A DNA stretch of 64,000 nt from Asterias rubens (lineage: Eukaryota > Echinodermata > Asteroidea > Forcipulatida > Asteriidae): positions 9,861,047 through 9,925,046 of the forward strand of contig NC_047066.1 of the NCBI RefSeq assembly GCF_902459465.1. The letters run 5' to 3'. The translations under genes were made by a program, and so were the position numbers. The notes under the pieces were generated by a model that searched no databases, was not told the DNA's origin, and worked only from the letters and a program-made list of their open reading frames with translations. Of the stretch, positions 9,907 through 24,277 are shown piece by piece. Position 1 is the stretch's first letter; each line of letters opens with the position of its first letter.

Positions 9907-12900
9907 ATGGCGAAGTCTACTCTGCTACTATTGGTGGTGCTGGCTGCAATAATACGTGGAACGGTGCAGACGTTCGTGATTGAAGGTAATAAGCATTCGG
10001 CGAATAAAAATAAAACCGTGCCGCTAGAAACAATGCTCATCTCAAAATATTAAAGTCATGTCATCATCAACATCATCATTTAGGCTATGTTTATCCAGTG
10101 TATGATCTAGCCCTCCTAGGGTCGACGCCGTTTGTTTCTATTTCTTGCGGTTCTTGTCCATGTTGCTCCTGCTGACATCTCTCCATCTTCTTCTCTGTCA
10201 CCTCTTTTTCTTTTACCTGTCCTTGGTTGCCATTCCATGATTCTTGTTGTCCATCAATTGTCATTTCTTCGGGCAGTGTGTCAAGCCCATCTCCATTTAG
10301 CCTTGATTTATTGCTTGGCATTTAAAGGCTCTGGACACTATTGGTAATTGTCAAAGACCAGTCTTCTCACTTGGTGTATCTCAACAATTATGCATAAAAT
10401 AACAAACCTGTGAATATTTGAGCTTAATTGGTCGTCGAAGCTGCGAGATAATAATGAAAGAAATCACATTAAGTTGTGTGCTTTTAGATGCTTGATTTCG
10501 AGACCTCAAATTCTAAACTTGAGGTCTCGAAATCAAATTCGTGGAAAATTACTTCTTTCTCGAAAACTACGTCACTTCAGAGGGAGCTGTTTCTCACAAT
10601 GTTGTATACTATCAACCTCTCCAAACTACTCGTTACCAAGTAAGGTTTTATGTAGATAATTATTTTGAGCAATTATCAATAGTGTCCATTACCTTTAATC
10701 CTGTCTTTAATTATTCATCAAAATTGTAGGAAGAAAAGTCTAGCAACTCCCACAGTCTTCCAGATTCACCATTCAAGGGGCGGAGCGATTAATATTTCCA
10801 CAGGTGGATCGAAGTACATCAAACTATCATTGTTGTACTATTATGTAGATCAGCAGTAAAAGTTATTCCTTGTACAAACTTGACCCTCCTTAAACATTTC
10901 CTTTGGGTCCAGACCGAAAGTAGAAATAAATATGTTTCATTTGAGATCTACAGACATGTTGGAGGTGGTTTGTTTGGAATAATCAGCGTTCAGATAAAAA
11001 CCAAAAACATCGGCAAGTAGTGCACCTCGAGTCCTCTAGATTTTACAATCACAAAATTACATTTAATAACACTGACGAAGAAGATGGCAAATATAGTATG
11101 TAGAATGTGAATTCTACATTCTTGTAGAATGTGAATTCCTTCGTGACGTCATCTTATTTTAGAGCGCCCCTTGTAGTAGATGTAAAATTGGTTCGCTATC
11201 AATACCAAGTTTATCTCATTTTGCAATTATTTCACGTCATGCTGATATCTAACTTTATCAACATACCAAGTTTCGATACGTCATGTCATCAAGGATCAAA
11301 TTAGTTGAGTTTTAAAGGGACACGTTGCCTTGGATCGGTCGAGTTGGTCCATGAAAAGCGTTTGAAACCGTTTGTTATAAAATGCATATGGTTAGAAAGA
11401 TGTTTTAAAAGTAGAATATACTGATCCACACAAACATGCCTCGAAATTGCGTGGTTCCCTTTACTTTGCGAACTAACACGGTCGGCAATACGAGTCAAAA
11501 ACTTGATTCCACAAAATGGCCGACCGTGTTAGTTCACTGAATACTCAGTACTTTCCCGAATTCTGTGGGTAGAAAAATCACGGGCATATTACCGGGTTGG
11601 GATCTAAGATGTTAAGGTTTACGTCTATTTTTAGGTGTTCGGGCAACAGCCCGAACAACTCATTGATTTTGTTCGGTTTTTTAGGTGTTCGGCCAACAGC
11701 CGAACAACTATTGTTATTGTTCTGTTTTTTTTTTTTTTTTTCCTCGCGTTCTTCTTTCCCTGCGAACCTTCTCCAGCAATTTTAAACAAAAGTAAAGCTT
11801 GTACAAACTTAAAACTTACTATGTACATAGGCAATAGTGAGTAGATGAAACCGCCACTTTTTGGGAATGATGACGTCATTGATGACGTCATGGCAAGGTT
11901 TTTAAAGTTGAAAAATGACATTTGCTTTTCGCTGTATCTCAACGAATATAAAAGCTATGATGTTCATACTTGGGCATCAGATAGATAAAGACTTGGACAA
12001 CATTTGAAAAGTTAACGCCAAAATCGTATGACCTCATCTTCCGGTCGTACCGGAAGGTCAAACTCTGCCTTTGTGTTTTTTGTGTTTTTTTGTAAAAAAA
12101 GACAATTTGTTGTCATAACTCAAGATTGATATGGAATTTAACATTGAAACTTATCAGACAATTGAACCTTAAATAATAAGACCACACAAACTTAATGATG
12201 TCATGATGACGTCATCAGGTTATGAATTACAACAAATCAAAGTTAAATATTTTAAAGAAATCATAACTCCTGAACCACATGGTCGATTTTGACAATCTAC
12301 ATATCATCGGACAGGTCGATCAAACTTCAAAAAACGCTACACACAAAATGACCCCATTTGACCTTGACTTCCGGTTCAAATCAAAAGTTGAACAATTTTA
12401 CAATTTTTGATCTCTAAAACTACGTAACATTTCAACATAAATTTTGCATCCCGTTATAGATGAGTGATCCTGCTCAAACTTTCCCACAGAGATGATACCA
12501 ATTTGACCTGAAACTCTGGTCGAAATCGGACGATAAAGCCCACGGATGTGTTGACCCGCGTGATAACTGCGTACACTGCAAAAGCGCTTTGGCTGGCCGT
12601 TCCGCTCCATTGATCACACCTTTATCAGTCCACGAGGCCTGTGTGTTCTGCTCGGAATAGTGCATCGTTTGACTGTACGCGTGAAGTCTCAGGTCATTGT
12701 ACTTTCTATCCGGCACTCACGGCAGTGTTTAGCGCGCTACACGGTAAAGCTTTGTGAACAAATCATTGCTTTTCAAAATAAGTGTTTATTTAATGCCTAA
12801 CAAAATCTAACGTGCATCCCAGTTATCGTAGTTGTATCTGTACCCGTGTCGTACACTTGCGAAACCTCTGTAATACTTAATAAATAAGTCTTTTACAGTT

Positions 12901-15432
12901 ATTTACTTCACAAGTCTAAAATTAGTAAACTGTTGTTTCGTATAAAGATTCGCCAAATCCAGTTAACCTTTTAAGAAGTTTACTCTTGAGTTAAACATCA
13001 CAAGGATCACAAAACCTTCAAACTTTGCACATAGTTAGCTCTTTACTAATAAAATACATCGCTTTAATAAGTATTAACCTTGGCATTTGTTTTCTGTGCA
13101 AAGAAAGGTATAAATGTAATAGATTTACACTTTTACTTTCTGTGAAAATTAAAAAGCTATCAACAATCTGTTCATAGATTTAATTTTCCTCGTGTTCTTC
13201 TTTACCTCTGAACCTTCCCAAGCAATTTTATACAAAAGTAAAGCTTGTACAAACTTAAAACTTACTGTGTACATCGGCAATAGTGAGTAGATGAAACCGC
13301 CACTTTTTTGGAATGATGACGACATTAATGACGTCATGAAAAGGTTTTTAATGTTGAAAAATTACCATTTGCTTGTTGCTGTATCTCAACGAATATAAAA
13401 GCTATGATGTTCATACTTAGGCATCAAACAGATAAAGACTTGGACAACATTTGAAAAGTTAACGCAAAAATCGTACGACGTTAACTTCCGGGTCGTTACT
13501 CTGGATCAAAGTTCGCCTTCGTGTTTTTTTTATATAAAAAAAACTTTCGAGCTTATCTACAGAATAACTCAAGATTGAGATTGATTTGAACGTTGAAACT
13601 CAACAGACAGGTGAACCTTGGTATCAAGACACCACAGACCTAACTATGTAATAATGACGTCATCGGGCATTAAACTACAATAAATCAAAGTTTAAAATTT
13701 GTAAAAATCATATGGCGCGCAATTTGGGGGGAATATCCAACGGCGCTCTCTTTGGTCCAACGAAAGAGGGCGCTGTTGGGTATAAAGATTTTAGAAACAT
13801 TGAGCGCTATGTGCAGAGCGGAAAATCGCAATAGTTGAGTGATAGCGTCTCGCACCAAAACCACAACCTTTTTTGAATTGATGACGTCATTGATGAAGTC
13901 ATTACATTAAATAGCTAGAAAATTTATATCTTGAGAATCACAAATGCTACCAATAAGCTATTTTTATGGTCTTTTCCACGACAAAAGTATTTTGTTAGTT
14001 TTTGACCTTGCTTTCGTTTAGAACCGGCTTTTTATCGTGACATAAGATTTTCAGTTGAAAAACTAAACCTAACTAGATATAGTGTTTGTACAAACAAACA
14101 CTAGGTGTTCGGCTATTGTTTGGTCAGTGTTTTAATAAATGAAACAAGTATTGTTAATAGCTCGTCAAATTACAAAGAAATCAAAACCAAACAGTTTTCT
14201 CGATGTGTAATAATTTATAGAAAAAACATCAAAAAGTGTACATTTCAACCTAAAAGCCTTTAATACTGCCTTTTCAAAGCATTTTACAGGCTCTTCCAGT
14301 TTAAAAAGGTCAAAAAGTCAAGAAAAGGTCACCAACACACCCATTTTTGTGGAATACGTGAGGCCCTTTCATATGATGTATAGATTGTCAAAATAGCTTT
14401 TGTGGTTGAGGAAACGTGAACTGATGAATAATGGCGACTGGAGAAGAGCCTAACTAACCAGAAGGGAAATGTTTGTTGAAAACGCCTTGAAAACAGACTA
14501 CGTACGTAAAGCCCTTTCATATGATGTATAGATTGTCAAAATAGCTTTTGTGGTTGAGGACATAGGAACTTATGCATAATGACGACTGGAGAAGAGACTA
14601 ACTAACCGAAAAGGAAATGTTTGTTGAAAACACCTTGAAAACAGACTACGTACGTAAAGCCCTTTCATATGATGTATAGATTGTCAAAATAGCTGGTGTG
14701 GTTGAGGATATGGGAGCTTATGCATAATGACGACTGGAGAAGAGACTAACTAGGAGGAAAATCTTTGTTGAAAACGCCTTGAAAACAGACTAAAGCGAAG
14801 CTATTTATAGGAGAAAAAAAAATTAAATACAAAAATAAATCGTACAAATTTTGGTCGCCAAGTGGTCTCCCATCCAAATACTGACTGGGCTCGATTTTGC
14901 TTAACTTTAGTGACAGGTGTTATCAACGCAGTATGGTACGCAGACTAAAACGATCAACACGTGGTGCAGAGCGTGACTATGCTCATCAATGCACCGCATA
15001 CTTACACGTGGTGACCGCAATGCACCGCATGCTTACACGTGGTGACAAAGTACATGTACATGTAATTGTAAAATTTTTACGCGCAATCAATGGGGGAATT
15101 TTGTAGTGCTTTATACGTGAATTTTAGATTTTTCAACATCGATTTTGAACCAGAAGACAAGATCAAAATGGGGTCATGTCTGTGAGGTGTTTACGGAGTT
15201 TTTAATGCCCTTTCCGATGATGTATTGATTGTCAAAATCCGTCATGCAGATCAAAAGTTATGATTTTTTGAAATAATACCGCATACTTACACGTGGTGAC
15301 CGCAATGCACCGCATGCTTACACGTGGTGACAAAGTACATGTACATGTAATTGTAAAATCTTTACGCGCAATCAATGGGGGAATCTATGCTTTTTCTTGC
15401 GGACAATCGACAGCGAGAAGAATAAGAAAAAC

Positions 15433-15466
<34 letters not shown>

Positions 15467-18400
15467 GAACAAAATCAATGAGTTGTTCGGGCTGTTGCCC
15501 GAACACCTAAAAAAAAAAAAAAGGGCTTTACGTACGTAGTCTGTTTTCAAGGCGTTTTCAACAAAGATTTTCCTCCTAGTTAGGCTCTTCTCCAGTCGTC
15601 ATTATGCATAAGCTCCCATATCCTCAACCACACAAGCTATTTTGACAATCTATACATCATATGAAAGGGCCTCACGTATTCCACAAAAATGGGTGTGTTG
15701 GTGACCTTTTCTTGACTTTTTGACCTTTTTAAACTGGAAGAGCCTGTAAAATGCTTTGAAAAGGCAGTATTTAAAGGCTTTTAGGTTGAAATGTACACTT
15801 TTTGATGCTTTTTCTATAAATTATTACACATCGAGAAAACTGTTTGGTTTTGATTTCTTTGTAATTTGACGAGCTATTAACAATACTTGTTTCATTTATT
15901 TAAACACTGACCCAACAATAGCCGAACACCTAGTGTTTGTTTGTACAAACACTATATCTAGTTTTTTTTTTTTTTTGGTTTTTCTTATTCTTCTCGCTGT
16001 CGATTGTCCGCAAGAAAAAGCATAGATGCGAAGCTTGCATTAAGTTGAAACTTTGCACACAGGTAGACAATAACCAGTAGATGATGCAAAAGTTTTTACG
16101 TCAGGATGACGTCATCAGTTGACGAGATACACTAATTCAAAGTTTATTATTTCAAAAAATCATAACTTTTGATCTACATGAGGGATTTTTACAATCAATA
16201 AATCATCGGAAAGGGCATTAACAACTCCGTAAACGCCTCACAGACATAACCACATTTTGATTTTGTCTTCCGGCTCAAAAGAGAGGTTGAAAATTTCAAA
16301 ATTCACGTCTAAAGAACAACGTAAATCACCCGTTGGTATGTGCATAAACATTACACTTAGGCATATACACAACGTGTAGTGTTGTAGCTGTGCGGGAGAG
16401 TCACGCTCCAGTGATCATCCATAGAGCGCGAAAAAGCTTCATGTAGAATAGTCTTCGTTCAAGGCGTTTAACTTTTTGACCTTGTCTTCTGGTTCAAATC
16501 GAATTTATTGTATATTATCTACGACCGTACTGCGTTGATATGACCGGTTCCCGTCCGATCACTGAAGTTAAGCAAAATCGGGCTTGGTCAGTACTTTGAT
16601 GGGAGACCAATTGGCGACCAAATTTTGTATTATTTATTTTTTTATTTTATTTTTTCTTCTCCTGTTTTCAAGTCGTTTTCAACAAACATTTCTCTTCCGG
16701 TTAGTTAGTCTCCAGTCGTCATTATGCATAAGTTCCTATGCTTATGCCCTCAACCACAAAAGCTATTTTGACAATCTACATCATATGAAAGGGCTTTACG
16801 TACATAGTCTGTTTTCAAGGCGTTTTCAACAAACATTCCTGTTAGTTAGTCTCTTCTCCAGTCGTCATTATGCATAAGTTCCAATGCCCTCAACCACAAA
16901 AGCTATTTTGACAATCTACATCATATGAAAGGGCTTTACGTACGTAGTCTGTTTTCAAGGCGTTTTCAACAAACATTTCCTTTCCGGTTAGTTAGTCTCT
17001 TCTCCAGTTCTCCACAAAAGCTATTTTGACAATCTACATCATATGAAAGGGCTTTACGTACGTATGTAGTGCCTTTAGAATGCTTTGAATGCTTTGGAAT
17101 GGCGTTAACTAATGGCTTTTAGGCTGAAATGTACACATTAATGCTTGTGTATAGTCGCGTTCAAGGCGTTTTCATAAATACATTTCCCTCTTTTAATAAG
17201 TTAGTCTCTTCCACAGTCGTCAATATTTAATAAGTTCATATTTCCTCAACCACAAAAGCTATTTTGTCAATCTTTACCTCATACGAAAGAGCTTTACGTA
17301 CTTCATAAAAATGGAGATGTTGGTGACCTTCTCTTGACTTTTTGACTTGTCTTAAGCAAGGCTATAAAATGAACAATTTGCTAGGTGCGCCCAGTAAGCA
17401 CAAAATCGACCGTTAAGCAGCTCTATGAAGTTGGGCCCTGCTCTAGCAGCGGTAAGAGATCTGCTCCAGCAGTGCAAACCTTGTAGGATCAAATCCCACC
17501 AATTTTATAAAACACATTGTGTTAGGATTAAGGGGGTTAAGTTTTGATTTTAAAAAAAATAGATATGTACACCGAACAAGTGTTTGTAAATATACAACCA
17601 CTACATGTAAAGTTTTTCTTTATACATCTTTTTCGAAAGAGCCATATACCTGGAGATACTCGTGTAGTGGTTAAGAAATGTCAGTTTTAGATGTTGTAGG
17701 CAACCATTACAGAGGGAAACCCCAAACAATCACGTAGGGTCGGAACAATCAATCCACACGATTCAAGCCTTCGTCCCTAGATTTTAACTGGGGTGCACTA
17801 AAAGTTCACATGCTAAAATTTTCAACTAGTTTGTATTTGTGAATTATTCGTGTTTGGAGCATTATCAAGGGTTCCAACAGCCGGTGTGGGCGTTTTTTAT
17901 TGTCATTTATGAGCTAGCAACTATTAGTGCAACTTTTGACATTACAAATAATATTAGCTCCCCGTTTAACTGTTTACATCTGTTTTCAAAAATACACAAG
18001 TCATCAATAAAAACTTAATAAGTTTTTTTTTAATGACTTGTATATTTATGAAAACAGATGTAAACAGTTAAGTGGGGAGCTAATAGTTGCTAGCTCATAA
18101 ATGACAATAAAAAAACGTCCACACCGGCTGTTGGAACCTTAACAATGCTCCAAACATGAGTAATTTATAAATACAAACTAAGGTGAACATTTTAATAATA
18201 TTATCTGCGCAATTATATCAATCTGAAAAGTACAAATCAGTACTTGCAGTAAGTGGAATAATTATGTCAAACAGCAGTGCAAGATGAAATTCGAATTAAC
18301 TCTAGTTTGTAGAACGGAGACCTAATTATAATTTTCATTAATTTTTTTTAGCATGAATACATTAAATGTCAGGTCAGGCGTTTAGTAAAAACAAATTCTT

Positions 18401-21400
18401 ACGATATTGGCCAAGAGCTAAGCTATTTCTTTATTCCTTACGTTTCCTGACATTTTGTTTAAAGATCATTTTGACAAGCGTAATTACACCGACCGAATAC
18501 AAAAGTTAAGGAGTCTCGAAACGGCCTGAATTGTGCACCACTGCATGAAAACGGCTTTGATCTGTACCCATCATTTTTCAACTTTTGGCATCGGCTCGGA
18601 AATGCGCCCAACGTTTCCCATACTTTTTGGAAGCGTCTGGGATAAGCACGGACCGTACCACTTCTCAATGCTTACTTTATTGTACAATGCCTGGAAAATT
18701 GCTAGAATCATATGAAAGGGCCTCACGTATTCCACAAAAATGGGTATGTTGGTGACCTTCTCTTGACTTTTTGACCTTTTTAAACTGGAAGAGCCTGTAA
18801 AATGCTTTGAAAGGCAGTATTTAAAGGCTTTTAGGTTGAAATGTACACTTTTTGATGCTTTTTTTATAAAATTATTACACATCGAGAAAACTGTTTGGTT
18901 TTGATTTCTTTGTAATTTGACGAGCTATTAACAATACTTGTTTCATTTATTCAAACACTGACCCAACAATAGCCGAACACCTAGTGTTTGTTTCTACAAA
19001 CACTATATCTATTCAATTTTTTTTGTTTTTTCTTCTCCTATAAATAGCTTCGTTTTTAGTCTATTTTCAAGGCGTTTTCAACTAACATTTATTTTCCGGT
19101 TAGTTAGTCTCTTCTTCAGTCGTCATTATGCATAAGGCTCCAACCACAAAAGCTATTTTGACAATCTACATCATATGAAAGGGCTTTACGTACGTAGTCT
19201 GTTTTCAAGGCGTTTTCAACAAACATTTCCCTTCCGGTTAGTTAGTCTCTTCTCCAGTCGTCATTATTCATCAGTTCACATTTCCTCGACCACAAAAGCT
19301 ATTTTGACAATCTATACATCATATGAAAGGGCCTCACGTACTTCACAAAAATGGGTATGTTGGTGACCTTATCTTGACCTTTTGACCTTTTTACACCGGA
19401 AGTGCCTGTAAAATGCTTTGAAAGGGCATTATTTAAAGGCTTTTAGGTTGAAATGTACACTTTTTGATGCTTTACCATAAAGTTATTACACATCGAGAAA
19501 ACTGTTTGGTTTTGATTTCTTTGCAATTTGACGAGCTATCAACAACACCTTTTTTCATTGATTCAAACAGTGACCCAACAATAGCCGAACACCTAGTGTT
19601 TGTTTCTACAAACACTATATCTAGTTTTTTTTTGGTTTTTCTTATTCTTCTCGCTGTCGATTGTCCGCAAGAAAAAGCATAGATGCGAAGCTTGCATTAA
19701 GTTGAAACTTTGCGCACAGGTAGACAATAACCAGTAGATGATACAAAAGTTCTTACGTCACGATGACGTCATCAGTTGACGAGATACACTCATTCAAAGT
19801 TTATTATTTCAAAAAATCATAACTTTTGATCTGCATGAAGGATTTTTACAATCAATACATCATCGGAAAGGGCATTAAAAACTCCGTAAACACCTCACAG
19901 ACATGACCCCATTTTGATCTTGTCTTCCGGTTCAAAATCGAGGTTGAAAATTTCAAAATTCATGTACACTGTATAAAGACTACAAAATTCCCCCATTGAT
20001 TGCGCGTAAAGATTTTACAATTACATGTACATGTACTTTGTCACTACGTGTAAGCATGCGGTGCATTGCGGTCACCACGTGTAAGTATGCGGTATTATTT
20101 CAAAAAATCATAACTTTTGATCTGCATGACGGATTTTGACAATCAATACATCATCGGAAAGGGCATTAAAAACTCCGTAAACACCTCACAGACATGACCC
20201 CATTTTGATCTTGTCTTCTGGTTCAAAATCGATGTTGAAAAATCTAAAATTCACGTATAAAGCACTACAAAATTCCCCCATTGATTGCGCGTAAAGATTT
20301 TACAATTACATGTACATGTACTTGTTCACCACGTGTAAGCATGCGGTGCATTGCGGTCACCACGTGTAAGTATGCGGTGCATTGATGAGCATAGTCACGC
20401 TCTGCACCACGTGTTGATCGTTTTAGTCTGCGTACCATACTGCGTTGATAACACCTGTCACTAAAGTTAAGCAAAATCGAGCCCAGTCAGTATTTGGATG
20501 GGAGACCACTTGGCGACCAAAATTTGTACGATTTATTTTTGTATTTAATTTTTTTTTCTCCTATAAATAGCTTCGCTTTAGTCTGTTTTCAAGGCGTTTT
20601 CAACAAAGATTTTCCTCCTAGTTAGGCTCTTCTCCAGTCGTCATTATGCATAAGCTCCCATATCCTCATCCACACAAGCTATTTTGACAATCTATACATC
20701 ATATGAACGGGCTTTACGTACGCAGTCTGTTTTCAAGGTGTTTTCAACAAACATTTCCCTTTCGGTTAGTTAGTCTCTTCTCCAGTCGTCATTATGCATA
20801 AGTTCCTATGTCCTCAACCACACAAGCTATTTTGACAATCTATACATCATATGAAAGGGCTTTACGTACGTAGTCTGTTTTCAGATGTTTTCAAAAAACA
20901 TTTCCTATTCGGTTAGTTAGTCTCTTCTCCAGTCGTCATTATGCATAAGTTCCTATGTCCTCAACCACAAAAGCTATTTTGACAATCTATACATCATATG
21001 AAAGGGCTTTACGTACGTAGTCTGTTTTCAAGGCGTTTTCAACAAACATTTCCCTTCTGGTTAGTTAGCTCTTCTCCAGTCGCCATTATTCATCAGTTCA
21101 CGTTTCCTCAACCACAAAAGCTATTTTGACAATCTGTACATCATATGAAAGGGCCTCACGTATTCCACAAAAATGGGTGTGTTGGTGACCTTTTCTTGAC
21201 TTTTTGACCTTTTTAAACTGGAAGAGCCTGTAAAATGCTTTGAAAAGGCAGTATTTAAAGGCTTTTAGGTTGAAATGTACACTTTTTGATGCTTTTTCTA
21301 TAAATTATTACACATCGAGAAAACTGTTTGGTTTTGATTTCTTTGTAGTTTGACGAGCTATTAACAATACTTGTTTCATTTATTCAAACACTGACCCAAC

Positions 21401-24237
21401 AATAGCCGAACACCTAGTGTTTGTTTGTACAAACACTATATCTAGTTGGTTTTTCTTATTCTTCTCGCTGTCGATTGTCCGCAAAAAAAAGTCTAGATGC
21501 GAAGCTTGCATTAAGTTGAAACTTTGCACACAGGTACACAATAACCAGTAGATGATACAAAAGTTCTTACGTCACGATGACGTCATCAGTTGACGAGATA
21601 CACTAATTCAAAGTTTATTATTTCAAAAAATCATTACTTTTGATCTGCATGAAGGATTTTTACAATCAATACATCATCGGAAAGGGCATTAAAAACTCCG
21701 TAAACACCTCACAGACATGACCCCATTTTGATCTTGTCTTCCGGTTCAAAATCGAGGTTGAAAATTTCAAAATTCATGTATAAAGACTACAAAATTCCCC
21801 CATTGATTGCGCGTAAAGATTTTACAATTACATGTACATGTACTTTGTCACCACGTGTAAGCATGCGGTGCATTGCGGTCACCACTTGTAAGTATGCGGT
21901 ATTATTTCAAAAAATCATAACTTTTGATCTGCATGACGGATTTTGACAATCAATACATCATCGGAAAGGGCATTAAAAACTCCGTAAACACCTCACAGAC
22001 ATGACCCCATTTTGATCTTGTCTTCTGGTTAAAAATCGATGTTGAAAAATCTAAAATTCACGTATAAAGCACTACAAAATTCCCCCATTGATTGCGCGTA
22101 AAGATTTTACAATTACATGTACATGTACTTTGTCACCACGTGTAAGCATGCGGTGCATTGCGGTCACCACGTGTAAGTATGCGGTGCATTGATGAGCATA
22201 GTCACGCTCTGCACCACGTGTTGATCGTTTTAGTCTGCGTACCATACTGCGTTGATAACACCTGTCACTAAAGTTAAGCAAAATCGAGCCCAGTCAGTAT
22301 TTGGATGGGAGACCACTTGGCGACCAAAATTTGTAAGGTTTACTATTGTATTTAAATTTTTTTTCTCCTATAAATAGCTTCGCTTTAGTCTGTTTTCAAG
22401 GCGTTTTCAACAAAGATTTTCCTCCTAGTTAGTCTCTTCTCCAGTCGTCATTATGCATAAGCTCCCATATCCTCAACCACACAAGCTTTTTTGACAGTCT
22501 ATACATCATATGAAAGGGCTTTACGTACGTAGTCTGTTTTCAAGGTGTTTTCAACAAACATTTCCTTTTCGGTTAGTTAGTCTCTTCTCCAGTCGTCATT
22601 ATGCATAAGTTCCTATGTCCTCAACCACACAAGCTATTTTGACAATCTATACATCATATGAAAGGGCTTTACGTACGTAGTCTGTTTTCAGATGTTTTTA
22701 ACAAACATTTCCTATTCAGTTAGTCTCTTCTCCAGTCGTCATTATGCATAAGTTCCTATGTCCTCAACCACAAAAGCTATTTTGACAATCTATACATCAT
22801 ATGAAAGGGCTTTACGTACGTAGTCTGTTTTCAAGGCGTTTTCAACAAAGATTTTCCTCCTAGTTAGTCTCTTCTCCAGTCGTCATTATGCATAAGCTCC
22901 CATATCCTCAACCACACAAGCTATTTTGACAATCTATACATCATATGAAAGGGCTTTACGTACGTAGTCTGTTTTCAAGGTGTTCTCAACAAACATTTCC
23001 TTTTCGGTTAGTTAATCTCTTCTCCAGTCGTCATTATGCAGTTCCTATGTCCTCAACCACACAAGCTATTTTGACAATCTATACATCATATGAAAGGGCT
23101 TTACGTACGTAGTCTGTTTTCAAGGCGTTTTCAACAAACATTTCCCTTCTGGTTAGTTAGGCTCTTCTCCAGTCGCCATTATTCATCAGTTCACGTTTCC
23201 TCAACCACAAAAGCTATTTTGACAATCTATACATCATATGAAAGGGCCTCACGTATTCCACAAAAATGGGTGTGTTGGTGACCTTTTCTTGACTTTTTGA
23301 CCTTTTTAAACTGGAAGAGCCTGTAAAATGCTTTGAAAAGGCAGTATTTGAAGACTTTTAGGTTGAAATGTACACTTTTTGATGCTTTTTCTATAAATTA
23401 TTACGCATCGAGAAAACTGTTTGGTTTTGATTTCTTTGTTATTTGACGAGCTATTAACAATACTTGTTTCATTTATTCAAACACTGACCCAACAATAGCC
23501 GAACACCTAGTGTTTGTTTGTACAAACACTATATCTAGTTGTGTTTATTTTCGATACTATTCTGTAGCTTTTTTAATCATTACTTTTGCCTTTTTTCCCA
23601 CCGAAACGCTTTTTAACGAAAAAAAAAAAAAAAAGTAACCAGATTTATTTGTTTATTTCTTCAGGAGATGGCCAAACAGATAATAAAGTGGAATTCACTT
23701 GTGAACCTGGACAATTCCGATGCGAGGATCGTACTAAGTGTATCGCGGAAGAATGGCACTGTGATGGAACCACGCAATGTACCGATAACACTGACGAGGA
23801 AAACTGCGAAGGTTTGTGATAAAAATAGAAGAAGATTTGTACAATATAATTTGGTTTCACTCTTAGGGCCTTTTGTCACACAAGGCAACTTTTACAGGCA
23901 AGTTGGAGGCCTTCCTGCAGTGCATGTATGCTATAGGACCACTTTCGTAGCACATGAGTCATTTTCCAAACAATACCAATTACAATCCGCAAGAATAATA
24001 ATGTGAAAATTGAAATGTGAGTGCATTTTTTTCTTGGAGATTGTATGATGGAACTGGTTGCCTGTAACTTGACCCGTTTGACATGGCCCTTACACCGATG
24101 TGTATTGACCACATGTGTACTCTCCCGAGTTAAAGGGTCTCTGTACTTTTTGAAGGACAAAAAAACAAAATGTCTATACTACACTAAACTTGTTTGAAGA
24201 TAATGATAGTAGAAAGCTTCCCTGGAAATAGGTGCTG

Positions 24238-24277
<40 letters not shown>

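Larger units (their letters stand above)
9986..23664. other. 13.7 kb repeat-filled intron 2 of gene 2
   Basis: Donor GAAG|GTAATA at 9985/9986 and acceptor TTTATTTCTTCAG before 23665. It is far longer than the matching introns of genes 3 (0.8 kb), 4 (1.4 kb) and 5 (1.25 kb), and the excess is mostly the hairpin-ended repeat array described below. Confidence 0.7.

Noticed and set aside
16519-16620. Functional 5S rRNA gene
   Set aside because: The 3' third and the complementary terminal stem are missing, and it is embedded in a larger repeat with diverged sister copies.
23864-24160. Short ORFs on both strands after the gene 2 LDLa exon
   Set aside because: They lie in a MITE-H and intron sequence beyond a donor site.
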